Source: Aradus depressus (Eukaryota > Arthropoda > Insecta > Hemiptera > Aradidae). From it: a stretch of 64,000 nucleotides of DNA. Both the position numbers and the translations under genes were made by a program. Shown here piece after piece: positions 43,531-53,733 of the stretch (the stretch's first letter is position 1; each line of letters starts with the position of its first letter). The DNA lies in NCBI GenBank assembly GCA_963662175.1, contig OY759218.1, positions 26,310,051 through 26,374,050 of the forward strand, written 5' to 3'. The notes beneath the pieces are model-generated. The model had not been told where the DNA came from. It searched no databases and saw nothing but the letters and a program-made list of their open reading frames with translations.

Positions 43531-43680
43531 CAACAGTTATTATTATTCATTTCATAGGTTTCTGTATTCCAAGATTCAATATTGGTTGATGTATATAATT
43601 TATATGCTACTTTTATGTATAAGATGTATGACATATCATGTTATGGTTTAATGGAAATAAATATTATTATTAATGTTGCC
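43531..43680 (+). mobile_element. Penelope-like 3' tail after the 185-bp array
   Basis: TTATGGTTTAATGGAAATAA, then ATATTATTATTAATG, is the tail shared with elements ending near 11935 and 19457, and it shows the polarity of the array. Confidence 0.55.
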
Positions 43681-43869
43681 AAGCAGCAATCTGTACGAAG
43701 CCCCCATATTTTTTTAATATTATATTTCCATAATAGCTTTGTCAAGACCATTAAAACGAAGGTGAACCATTAACTTTTTAAACTCCCTCCTCGAGGGTTA
43801 GGTACGATTTTTTTTTTCACTTAACCACTCACCTACTAAAGTGTCTAGGGTAGTAACACTAACCACTAA

Positions 43870-44075
43870 GGTCTTGATATTAGCGTAAATGGTCGGCTGG
43901 TTTTGGAAAGGGAGCGAAAGGTTAATTGATTAATTCGTTCTGGGGGACGTATATTGTCGGTGATTCACCGACTTTTCAAATTTGGTGGTCGGAAAACATG
44001 AAATTTCGTTGAAAACACAACATCGAATTTCTGACCCATTCCATAACACTAAGACTTCAAAGCTAGGGAAGTAAA
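43870..44075. mobile_element. Rep142, left and right ends abutted inside-out
   Basis: A reverse left end (AATTCGTTCTGGGGGACGTA, GTCGGTGATTCACCGAC, a near-perfect palindrome at about 43956-43972) is followed directly by a forward right terminal segment (AAACACAACATCGAATTTCT, then GCTAGGGAAGTAAA). Confidence 0.6.
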
Positions 44076-44099
44076 AATCATTATTATTAGAATTTAAAA

Positions 44100-44345
44100 T
44101 GTGAACTAGACAGAGAGGGCCCCAGTAACCCAGCCTTATCTGGAGGTATAAACCTTGAGCATGCCGTCCTTCGGATGTAACGTTAAGCTAAGTTCTCGAG
44201 CCTGTGCGACGTCAGCTACTCAGAAATATTAAACACAAACTACAGAAAATTAAATCTGGGTAGGCAAAATTTGGGACTCCCACAGTAGAACTAGCAGAGA
44301 AGGGATAAGAGCATTGGATGCTTAGGTCCCTAGTAGGTGTACACA
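44100..44345 (+). mobile_element. SINE body fragment
   Basis: GAGCATGCCGTCCTTCGGAT, GTGCGACGTCAGCTACTC, AGGCAAAATTTGGGACTCCC. The tRNA-like head is lost. Confidence 0.55.
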
Positions 44346-44539
44346 CCATATATACTAAGGCGACTCAACTATTTTTTTTACAAAAGGAGTACAGATGGCA
44401 TTTCATTGGATATCATATCCATCACCATGATTGGGGTTGTGAAAAAAAGAAAATTAAGTAGCAACCATTCGGCTATATATTTTTAAAAAATAATATAAAA
44501 ATTAATATTTTAATTATTTTTGTATATCTACATTATTTT

Positions 44540-44795
44540 AGTATTTATCTGGGAGGTAAAATAAACTTAAGCATGCCGTCCTTCGGATGGGACGTTAAGC
44601 GATGGTCCCGAGCCTGTACGATGTCAGGTACTCGTTTTAAGACCCCTGCCCATAGGACTCCCCGCACAGGGGGGCAATTTAGCGTCCTCTTCAAAGGACG
44701 GCGTGCTCAAGGTTTTGTTACCTCACAGATAAAAAAAAAACTAAGGTCCCCAACCAGGTTTAAACATACGATCTTGAGCACAGTTGGCAAGCATA
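44540..44795. mobile_element. two SINE fragments head to head
   Basis: A forward body (AAGCATGCCGTCCTTCGGAT, CTGTACGATGTCAGGTACTC) is followed at about 44690 by a reverse copy (AAAGGACGGCGTGCTCAAGG) running back into a degraded head (CAGGTTTAAACATACGATC). Open frames on both strands here are SINE artefacts. Confidence 0.6.
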
Positions 44796-44844
44796 CAGAA
44801 AGAGAATGTGAGAAGTGTCTTAAACAAAGAGAGAAAATCGGAGG

Positions 44845-45090
44845 AGTGGGGCTCAACTGAAAAACCCTAATTTTAACAGAAATTTTGTATGTAAATTCAA
44901 AAAACGATAAGGACGTCACCTATTATTTTTCGGCGGAATCAATCAAAGTGAAGATAATTATATCGACACAAAATTTAATATATGTATCCAGAACCATATA
45001 AGAAAGACGAAATCAGTTGATTGGTTTGAAAGGGAGAGCGAAAACTTAGATTAATTAGCGGAGGGATTGCCGGCGATTTAGCGACTTTTT
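44845..45090 (-). mobile_element. Rep142 fragment, reverse
   Basis: GGAGTGGGGCTCAACTGAAA, GGACGTCACCTATTATTTTT, then a degraded left end with GATTGCCGGCGATTTAGCGA. Confidence 0.5.
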
Positions 45091-45169
45091 TTAAAAATAT
45101 GCTGGAGGAATTATTGAATGTAAAAATGACAACAGTGGAGTATATCCATGTTACATTTTATAGCCAGAA

Positions 45170-45445
45170 AGGACTGGACTATATCAGCTGAGAGTTAGGA
45201 TTGACCTTTATATTTGAAGGTCTTAGCCCAGTTTGGGATCAATCCAAAAATTATAGATGCCAACTGAAGGAATCGTAAAGGATACAGAACCTCCTCGTTA
45301 CATCCCACCTCGTTAAGTCTGGTGGTCTGACTTCGGTACAAAAGGTACATGAAGGTCAGTGTGAAGAGTTTTATTGGAGACGTAATAAGGAGCATTGGCT
45401 ATTGTACGAAAAATTTCGAATTGAAGGGATTGTATGCACTGGAGA
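45170..45445 (-). pseudogene. Jockey-type LINE ORF2 C-terminal fragment
   Basis: The minus strand reads IQSLQFEIFRTIANAPYYVS, then NKTLHTDLHVPFV, after which the frame is lost. The IANAPxYVxNKxLHTDLxVPFV block is the same as in the 48-kb copy and typical of Jockey-superfamily proteins. The RRLKR tail is missing. Confidence 0.6.
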
Positions 45446-45753
45446 TTTACCGATACATTTTTTAAATAAAAACAAAATCAATTCATCCATACAACACTTT
45501 GCATCCCGATATTATTGTGTAATGAAGCCAAGACCCGATATTATTGTGTAATAAAGCCAAGACCCGATATTTTTTCGATACTATACATAAAAACTGGTAT
45601 AATTCTATGAGGTTTCTCATCAACTTGGTTAGATGACTACCTAGCTGATGTCCCCCCGATTCCATACACCCAGATTCCGTACAGCTAAAAAATCTCCCAG
45701 ATTCCGTAAAAACTAAAAAAAAAAAATCATCCCAGATTCCGTACAACTTTTTT

Positions 45754-45921
45754 TATTACGCTTTCCTGAAACCAGAAGATGTACTGGAAGGATGGTTGAA
45801 TATCATGGCTGAAACAATCACGCTTAATCCAGATGTGGAACCTGGTCAACAAATTCCAGTTCGAAGTCAGCGGTTGGAAGAATTTTTGGACTATTTTGTT
45901 CCAAAATTGGTTGGAGAATGA
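45754..45921 (+). pseudogene. possible Mutator-like transposase fragment
   Basis: The frame reads YAFLKPEDVLEGWLNIMAET, then LEEFLDYFVPKLVGE and a stop. The A-F-L-x-PEDV...FxDYFxxxYVG pattern resembles the segment after the catalytic domain of Mutator-like transposases. No DDE residues or zinc knuckle remain. The assignment is tentative. Confidence 0.4.
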
Positions 45922-46110
45922 CTTTTATCCAATAGAATTATGAAATTGTTATGGAAGGCGACATAGAACAAATGAAGAGCAAGGGGAAAGAACCAGGTTT
46001 GTCACTTTTTTCTCGAATGTGAGATATCGCCACTACAGTATAGTATATTAAACATATTTCACGATTCACCATCGCTAAGGGCTTCAAAAAGACGGTTTGT
46101 CACTACGAGA

Positions 46111-46470
46111 ATGGAAGCTGAAAATATGACGTGCGGGGAATTGATACGATACGGACTTTCAAACATTAAATTTCAATTTTCTCAATTTCAACATCTGATG
46201 ACAAACCTGGTTCTTTGTCCGTGCTCTTCAAATAATGCAGCAGAAGGTAAAAATAACAGCATCAGTGGCTCAATCACGAGATACTATCCAAAATTCAAAG
46301 TTTTGCAAACTGAAGCTGAAAAAGCAAAGACAAAACTGACAAGAATGGAACTTAATTTAGTGAAAAGAAAGAAGAAATACATCCAATTGGACGAAAGAGT
46401 TAAAAATAATACTCTAAAATATGAGCAAGATGGTGATATTGGAAAGTTTCTGAAAAAATTTCCTATGTGA
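46111..46470 (+). pseudogene. 119-codon frame with coiled-coil tail inside the Mutator-like element
   Basis: The second half reads TEAEKAKTKLTRMELNLVKR, then KKKYIQLDERVKNNTLKYEQ and ends GKFLKKFPM, a strongly charged, probably coiled-coil tail. The first half overlaps an inverted 28-bp duplicate (46194-46221 against about 45977-46005, GAACCAGGTTTGTCA), so its N-terminus is a rearrangement product. The C-terminal half is the likelier remnant of real coding sequence. Confidence 0.35.
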
Positions 46471-46899
46471 TAAAGTTAGATTAATAACAAAAAAAAAAAA
46501 AAAAAAAAAAATTAACATTTTTAAACAAATCTATACTATTGTACATTTATGCAAAGAGAGTCCAAAGTCTCTACAAATTGTAATGGAAAATGTCTACAGT
46601 AATAAAAAACGTTGTACGGAACCTGGGAGATTTTTTAGCTGTACGGAATCTAGAGACATCACCTAGCTGCTGGCCAACCAACTGAGATCTACCTGCAGTC
46701 ACCTTTCTCAGGTAAACGTCCTCCTCACTCACTCACCTACAGTATACTTCTTCAAGTCAAATTATTTGTTGTTCCTCAAAATCCTTGTTATCCTTCGCCC
46801 AATTCGGCTCAAAATTAGGATTCATACATATGTACCACCGATATATAACACACATATGTACACACACACATATATATAACCCATGCTCTCAAGATCCTC

Positions 46900-47110
46900 T
46901 CTTTACTAGATTTGGCTGAATAGGCATCGTGGTGGTTCTAGATCAACATATATAATTTCGTGTTGATATATTCATTATATCAGCTGCTATTAGAGTCTTT
47001 CAGTTACGCCCATCTCTCGCCTTTTTTACTTATTTTTGTTTTCAATGTGTCGGAAAACATGAACATACGTTGAAACTTCTTCTACACTACATAATGCCGA
47101 GAAACTAAAA
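46900..47110 (+). mobile_element. Rep142 fragment
   Basis: TTGGCTGAATAGGCATCG, TTGATATATTCATTATATCA, GCTGCTATTAGAGTC, then part of the terminal segment (GGAAAACATGAACATACG). Confidence 0.5.
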
Positions 47111-47199
47111 TTTAATCTGGATTGTAATTGTGTCCGGATCACTCTATAATATTTATATATACACATGTATTTTATTTTGAATGAAATATAAAATAATAA

Positions 47200-47492
47200 T
47201 AAACAGTTTATTTTTTATTTAAATGTAATTTCAATGGTGTGAACGAATACGTCCATTCATACACGGAATCACTAGATATAATTCCCTATTCCTATTTCAC
47301 AAAATATTATACGTATTATAAATACTGTATTCGTTAAGGCGTGGCTGAAGATGGTAGCAATAACAAAAGTATAGTGCATATATTTTGTGAAATAAACAAT
47401 ATTTTAAAAAAACATTGTTTTTTTATTAAGTGTTTCACAATATAAAGTAAAGAAAAACGTATGTTTTAAAAAAAATATTGTCTATTTCACAA

Positions 47493-47539
<47 letters not shown>

Positions 47540-48045
47540 GGGAGTCTCTTAGTATTGCTACCATCTTCAGCCTCTACCATCCTCCAGTCTCTGTATATAC
47601 GTACCTACTTCCTCAAAAAACTATGTATCTTTATTTTATGTATTTTTATATATTTTGAATTCTTATTTCTATAGTTATTATTGTCATCATTGATTTATTT
47701 CATATATGCATATATATTTGTATTTTAATCAGCGCATACTATTAAAAAAAATCTTACATCATTAAGATTTCAATTTGAGACAAAATTTTATTTTTAATGT
47801 TTTCCATATTATAAGACATAACTGTACAGAAGGGACAGGAAAGTCTATTGTTTGAATTGTAAACTAGTTGAACTTCCATTTAGTATTTGTAAAGTCGTGG
47901 CTGAAGATAGTAGCAATAACGAAAATACTCCCATATTATATATGTTTGTGAAATAGACAATATTTTTTATTTACTTTTTATTAAGTGTTTCACAATATCT
48001 CTGCAAAAAATGTTAAATATTGTTTCACAATATATTTAAGTCATT
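47200..48045. mobile_element. cluster of decayed family-g Penelope-like fragments
   Basis: Two plus-strand motifs (GGCTGAAGATGGTAGCAATA at 47342, GGCTGAAGATAGTAGCAATA at 47890) and one minus-strand motif (TAGTATTGCTACCATCTTCA at about 47549) are each followed by TAGACAATATTTT and TTTATTAAGTGTTTCACA tails. All have a damaged GAAA. (TA)n at 47495-47535. Confidence 0.6.
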
Positions 48046-48059
48046 ATTTTACAAATAGA

Positions 48060-48700
48060 TGCAACTGCATAAAAAATAGATACTAGCAAATGTGCTAAGA
48101 AAGAGATAACGGGCAAGTCAAAATGTCAAGAGGGGAGAAATCACCCAGTGGTGAGACTCCCTAGTTGAGTTGTTCTCATTTGCAACTAATCACTGTCACT
48201 GCTGCTGCTAAAAGGTTTCTAGGCCATTGACGCTTAAGCCGTCGTTGGGGAAACGTGTTATAAAGGAGGACTAGAGGATTATTGTGGAAAAGAATTTTTT
48301 ATACTTGGAGTTAGCAACTTCGGTAACAAAAGGTACATTAACGTCAGTGTGAAGAGCTTTGTTGCAGACGTAAAAGAAGCATTGGCTATTGTACGAAGAA
48401 TTTCAGATTGAAGGGATTGGGGATGTGCTGAAAATTGGAATCCTTGGCAGAACCCCATAGTTCAAATCCGTAAGTTCACATTGGTTTCAGTATTGCGTTG
48501 TATATAAATCGTTTTATTTTCAAAGTTAATTCAGATCATTTGTCTAGTAGTCTTGGTAACAGTTTGTAACGTCTGTTTATTTCTTGACTTTTCAGTCTCT
48601 TGTGAGGATATTAAGTTGGTCGCTTGTCGAGTATGAGGCCTAGATAGCGGACTTTGTTTTTTAAAGAGATTGGATGATTGCTAAAAGTTAAAAGGGCATA
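48060..48700 (-). pseudogene. Jockey-type LINE ORF2 C-terminal third
   Basis: Reading down the minus strand: SLKNKVRYLGLILDKRPT, then NAILKPM-stop-TYGFELWGSA (the conserved Trp is now TGA), then ILRTIANASF, NKALHTDVNVPFVTEV. These are the thumb and C-terminal blocks of Jockey-superfamily reverse transcriptase proteins in the right order, with frameshifts. The 3' end lies near 48060, close to a family-g Penelope fragment. It is the longest of the three Jockey-type copies. Confidence 0.75.
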
Positions 48701-49106
48701 ACAATATATCATTAAAAAATGTTAATTACCATAATAATTTTCAACTAAATCATTAAGATTCTGAACAATATGATTGAAGAGGTGAGGTTTTGTGAAGGTG
48801 AAGGTGAATCAGTGTTAGCAGGTAATAGGAAAATAAGTATTGTAGGAAGGAGGAACGAGGAGTCTAGCAGAGGGACAGGAGAAGTGGAGGAGTGGGGGGA
48901 ACCACTTAGCTGCTAGCTGCTGGGGACTGGCAACACTGTCCGGAGGGTTCCATACCAGTCAAGTGTCCGAACCGGCATCACAGATCACATCCAAACCAGT
49001 ACCCCCAAAACTAACATTTTCGGAAAAATTTACGAGCGGATTTTTTTTGCCTGAATACATTTCTGCGATCTGTGTCGAAATAGTGGAAAGCTAATATAAT
49101 AAACTA

Positions 49107-49670
49107 GCAGTAATACCCGGCGTTGCCCGGGGAACTTTGACTTTTCTCCTAATATCTCTCGTTCGAATCCATTTCAATTCTTCAATAATACATTCATGAT
49201 GTTATAATTTTCAATTATTCATACGGAATAACGCTTATAGTCCTTCAACGGCAGACATTCCAGCTAGTAAGTTTTTAGGACCGCTGGGCACCATGGCTAG
49301 TACGCGCCATTCAACGGCGGAAACCACAGCTAGTGATTACTTAGCATCAGTGGACGTCCTAGCCAGTGCGTACTTGAGAACGCTTGTGACCACCAGGTTG
49401 ATTAAAACATAGACTTCAACCATCCTGGAGCTAAAACTAATTTATTCAAAAAGATTTCTCATTAATCGTTGCAATGGTTTTCGAGTTACAAAGATTGCGT
49501 GGGTGGATGCTGGGATGGACCAGATATTGAGGTACTAATACGCCTATAACCTTCCACAGACGATGACGAACAAATTAAAAAAAAAATTAATCAAATCCAT
49601 CAAGCCGTTCGTGAGTTATAGCGGTACAACGCACAGACATTTTCAGCTTTATATATATGATAAAAACAAA
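49107..49670 (+). repeat. interspersed repeat starting CTAGCAG...CCCGGCGTTGCCCGG
   Basis: It begins ACTAGCAGTAATACCCGGCG, then TTGCCCGGGGAAC, and ends CCGTTCGTGAGTTATAGCGG, ACAGACATTTTCAGC, then TTTATATATATGAT. Repeats with this start and a TATATA end occur in many invertebrate genomes. Fragments lie at 27370 and 37750. No coding frame. Confidence 0.55.
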
Positions 49671-49684
49671 AAAACTTGTTTCAC

Positions 49685-50345
49685 AGGTTGTAAAATAAAA
49701 TATAGTCTGACCTCTCACATATTTTATTAGTATTTGCTAGCCGGCTTTCGAGGTTGCCCTCATCATCAGGCAGTCTACAAATAAAACATCATTTAGCAAC
49801 AAAGAAACAGGTTCTGTTTGTTAAAATCCATAAAATATTGTACCAATAAAGAGTTAAATAAATATAAATAAATTAAATGAATAAAAAGTAACAAAAATAA
49901 AATTGATATATAATTTAAAAATAAACATACCTGATAAAATAATTTTGAATATAACATGTTTTAATTATTAATAAAATTTAAATAAACGCGCATAAAAAAC
50001 TAACAACTTTAACAATTTAAAATTTCATGGATGGGAACAGATATCACATCTCTAGAGTTGAGGAGGGGAGACTCTACCGTCCTCCTTTCCAATTATGTTA
50101 TTTTCAAAATTATTTTTTAAGGCATATTTACTTTTAAACTCTTTATATCAATTTAATTTTGTTAATTTTTATTCATTTAACTCATTGCCACAATATTTTA
50201 TGGATTTTAACCAACAGAACCTGTTTTTTTGTTGCTAAATGATGTTTTTTTTGTAGACTGCCTAATGATTAGATTAGGGCAACCTCGAAAGATGGCTAGC
50301 AAATATTAATAAAATCTGAGACAGGTAACTTTTATATAGTCCTCT
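49685..50345. mobile_element. large Penelope-like foldback, family h
   Basis: Inverted arms of roughly 280 bp (49685-49965 and about 50075-50345) match over CCATAAAATATTGT, AACAAACAGAACCTG-like and TTAGCAACAAA blocks. Each arm carries a motif, intact in the left (minus strand) and mutated in the right (CTAATGATTAGATTAGGGCA...). It is the longest foldback in the window. Confidence 0.7.
49728..49780 (-). ncRNA. hammerhead-like motif, family h
   Basis: Read on the minus strand from 49769: CTGATGA, unpaired T, stem II GAGG/CCTC with a GCAA tetraloop (49761-49750), GAAA (49749-49746), self-complementary AGCCGGCT (49746-49739) as stem III, then A49738 as cleavage base. Helix I: TGC pairs with GCA and, beyond an internal loop, GTA with TAC. 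The core is consensus apart from the extra base before stem II. Confidence 0.6.
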
Positions 50346-50559
50346 TGGTAGCTGGTTGTTGAGTCATGGCAACAGTTGCGACCAACATTATTTAAAAAAA
50401 AAATAAGTTTATATTGTCTAATTCCATAAAAATATACACAAAAAGTGACATTTAAGTTTCCTAGGTTGTCATCAGATTACCAAAGGCTGTGACACCCTGT
50501 CCCCTAGGGAAGTCAATGAATGGTGGGAAGCCCACATTCATACCTCTCAACGCCACTAA

Positions 50560-51226
50560 GGGGTCATTCATAAATTACGTAAGGCATTTAGGGAGGGGGG
50601 GGGGGGGGGGGGGGGGGGGAATGAATTTGATCTTATGTAAGTTTTTGAATTTAAAATCTACTATTTTTGCGCTAAGAAATGGCGCTATTGGATAGCGCCA
50701 TCTATACTTAGTTCTCAAATTCAGTATTGAATCCTACACAAATCATATGGTCTCAGTACCCTACACCAATAATAATGTTCACGATATAGAGTGGTACGAA
50801 GATGATGAAAGTGATGTTGAAAGGTTGGAAGAACAAAATAATGAACTAGTCATTCCTGTGATTAATTCAATATCAGACTGGTTAGTCAGTCCATGGATAA
50901 ATAAATAAGTAAAGTTTGGATTAATTATCCATTTATATATTTTATTTATATATTTTATGCTATTTATATATTTTATGCTATTTATATATTTTATTTGAAG
51001 TAATTTAGTGCAGAAATGAGAGTTAAGACGATTAAACGAGGTATAATTGCAATAAATAATATTTTTTAATCAAACTGTCTTTTATTTTATCAATACGAAA
51101 ATTTCTTATCAAGGGGTAGGGTAGGGGAGGGGGGGGGGGGGGGGGGTAGTTGAAATCTTACAATAGGAGGGGGGGGGGGGGTCAAATGAGCTTTAAAAAA
51201 GCCTTACGTAATTTATGAATGGCCCC
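50560..51226. mobile_element. Harbinger-like TIR element in TAA
   Basis: 667 bp flanked by TAA (50557-50559 and 51227-51229). Its inverted ends are GGGGTCATTCATAAATTACG, TAAGGC and GGGGCCATTCATAAATTACG, TAAGGC. Three-base T(A/T)A duplications are typical of PIF/Harbinger. G runs of 25, 18 and 13 lie just inside each end (50595, 51129, 51169). A short acidic frame near 50771-50908 (YEDDESDVERLEEQNN, then DWLVSPWINK and a stop) may be the end of a lost gene. Confidence 0.65.
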
Positions 51227-51464
51227 TAAGTTGTTTTTCTTTATTTCATTTTTTCTAATTTTTTTCTGAAAAAATGGAGTAATTTTCATTCCCATTAATA
51301 GGACCTTCTTGAAATTAAAGAAATTTTAAAAGCAATTAAAGATCTGAGTGGATACACGTTACCTAACTTTTTTGGAAAATGAAGATTTCTTTAGTGCAAA
51401 AACGTTGTGATGAATTATCTACTAACGAACCTTGATCCAAGCTCAAAGTTTCCTTTACTACTGA

Positions 51465-51680
51465 GTAAATAAAACAGACTTCTCTACCGATTTTGGCATT
51501 ACACCATCGTCAGGTTTAGTTATGGATATATAAATATTTATATACTTAGTATATGTATAACTAAACCTGACTATAACGCCGAAACCGGTAGTTTTGTATA
51601 CATTTTTTTGTGAAATAGACAATATTTTTAAAAAAAAGTTTGGTTTATTTATTACAATTTTGTACGCGTTTTTACACAAA
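51465..51680. mobile_element. Penelope-like foldback, family c
   Basis: Minus motif (CTGACGATGGTGTAATGCC followed by AAAA in place of GAAA) and plus motif (CTGACTATAACGCCGAAACC, GGTAGTTTTG) face away from a central AT palindrome at about 51530-51555. Both are damaged. The TGTGAAATAGACAATATTTT tail is present. Confidence 0.6.
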
Positions 51681-51789
51681 CTTTTGTTTTTTCTTAATGA
51701 TTGCCTCACATTGCTTAGATTTTTTTTCGTATTTAAGTCTAATAGACCGAGATCAGAGGTAGCCAGACGGACTCATGTCAAACCATTCC

Positions 51790-52135
51790 AGCCATCCCTT
51801 CGTCCGAGGTGCCGTCCTTATGGCTATTTTGAATGTAAATATAAAATTTAATATCATTAGTGGATTTTTTGAGCGGAGCCTCCCTTCCCTTCGGCCGATT
51901 TCGCGGAAAATTAATAAATGTCCTTATGCGTGTTTGAATTTAAATATATCGTTATATTCATTAGAAAGGTTGTTATTAAAGTTTTTGTGTTAAGCCTCCG
52001 AGTTATCGTGTTCACAGACAATTCTTTTTTACATTTTTGGAATCAGGTCGGAAATCCTGGAATTCCGTGAAAACTCAGCATTGAATTTCTAACCAGTTAC
52101 ATAACTACCTCTATACCTCGAATAGCTGGAACTAA
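51790..52135 (+). mobile_element. Rep142 right-end copy
   Basis: TCGGCCGATTTCGCGGAAAA, CCTCCGAGTTATCGTGTTCA, then CTCAGCATTGAATTTCTAAC, GTTACATAACTACC and AGCTGGAACTAAAA. Confidence 0.55.
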
Positions 52136-52139
52136 AAAT

Positions 52140-53560
52140 AGAACAAAGTAACTCAAGGTCTGAAAAGGGGGGAGGTTGGAACCCAGAAGTCATGACTTAT
52201 CACAACTAACAAGTCTGTTTAATGATATTTACAATGAACTTTTTGACTTCTTGTTATCTGACAAATATAGGAGGTGCTGATGTATACTTAGAATCCTATA
52301 GAATATATAATCAAGGGAAGGCATTTCGCTGACCTATACTTCCCACAATGGCCCATCAGAACAATAAATAAAAATGACCACACAACTGATCAACTCTAAA
52401 AGTATTAGTATACATATTTTAAGTATTAGAATAGAAATTACCTCAATTGTTAATATTTTTACAAATTTTATAAGTTTAAGTATTTACAGGGTGTTAAACC
52501 AATTAGAAAGACACCAACTAATGGAAATCCTGTCACAATAAGGGTTTGAAAAGACTGAATTAGAAATGTAATCTGGAAACCTCTGGGGAGGGTTTTTCCC
52601 GCGTGGCTATCCTGCTAGCGAAATCAATCTTTGTTCGATGGTTCTAATAAAGTGGCTTCCAGATTCCCCACGAACCGAGCATTGATCTCTGTGCATGCGC
52701 CAGACAAGCAAGCCATGTTCGTCCCCCGGATCCGCGAGTTGCCGGTTTTTCGACGGAACATCAAAGGGTGTTCATAAAACCTAACCTAACTGAAAATAAT
52801 ATTACAAGACAATATTTCCAAGGCTCCAGAATTATTTACATGAATAGACATGTCTAAGTGGTCTCTCTATTCTCTGTTCGGTAAGTCCTGGTGAAAGGAA
52901 AGACCGAAAATAAAATTAGATAATTTATGGTTTCCCAGTCAGCCTCTCATTTGCATAAAATCAAAGTAATAAAAACAAAAACAAAAATAATAATAAAATA
53001 AATATAAAAAATAATAAGTTTTATCTGTACAAGGTCTCAAGTCCACTTTTTTAGCTGGGTCTGGTATGCCTCCCTGGACATTCCAAGCACAGGCTCTGGC
53101 CCAGAAAAAATACTTGAATCTTCCATGGTCAGTCTGTCTGCTTCCTCGACTCACAGTCTCCCGTTCGCATCAAATCAAAGTAGTGAAATGGATATCAGAT
53201 TTGAAAATTGTATACTTGTTTATTTATACCTTATCACATAGTGTTATATGTGGCATATGAAATTCAAACTCCGAATTACGTTGTGCAATGAAAACCACTC
53301 ATGCCAACACATTACTTTTATATACACAGTAATGCCATTGTGAGCAAGATGAAGATGTGTTTCACTTTATTGCCGTATGCCACATCTTAAAAGAATTTCG
53401 TCTTATCTATTTTAATCAAACAGAATTAAGCTATTATCAGTTTATAGATTATCTAAATGGAGGAAATCACAAAAGTTTAATTAACTATTGCAAAGCCGCC
53501 TGGAATTATAGAGTTGAACTAGTTTCAACATTTAATCGTTAATAATATATAAACAGGAGG
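52140..53560. other. no supported gene
   Basis: Mixed unique sequence. A GC-richer patch at 52560-52760 (CGTGGCTATCCTGCTAGCG, CGTCCCCCGGATCCGCGAG) has no splice pair or recognisable frame. The frame at 53357-53542 (NQTELSYYQFIDYLN...) might be a LINE scrap, but I cannot support it. Confidence 0.35.
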
Positions 53561-53733
53561 ATGTATTTTTCTTTGTATATATTGTGGAGAAGAAATAGTA
53601 GAGATAACCCCTCAGACGGTCAATTTGACCATGAGTATTGTCTGTCAATATTATTATTATTATTGTAAATCCATAAAAGGAAAAATAAATAAAGACTTTT
53701 ATTATCATTATTATTTTATTATTCTAGGGTTAA

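Larger units (their letters stand above)
45647..46660. mobile_element. Mutator-like TIR element with 8-bp duplication
   Basis: Ends start GATGTC and share GATTCCGTACAGCTAAAAAA, then TCTCCCAG, in inverted orientation (left at about 45682-45716, right at about 46613-46652). The flanking ACCTAGCT occurs at 45639-45646 and 46661-46668; the next base, G, also matches, so it could be 9 bp. Extra CAGATTCCGTA copies lie inside the left end. It contains two transposase-like remnants. Confidence 0.6.

Noticed and set aside
53357..53542. 61-codon frame (FNQTELSYYQFIDYLN) as a LINE endonuclease or RT scrap
   Set aside because: The composition is suggestive, but no diagnostic motif is present and no other LINE sequence adjoins it.
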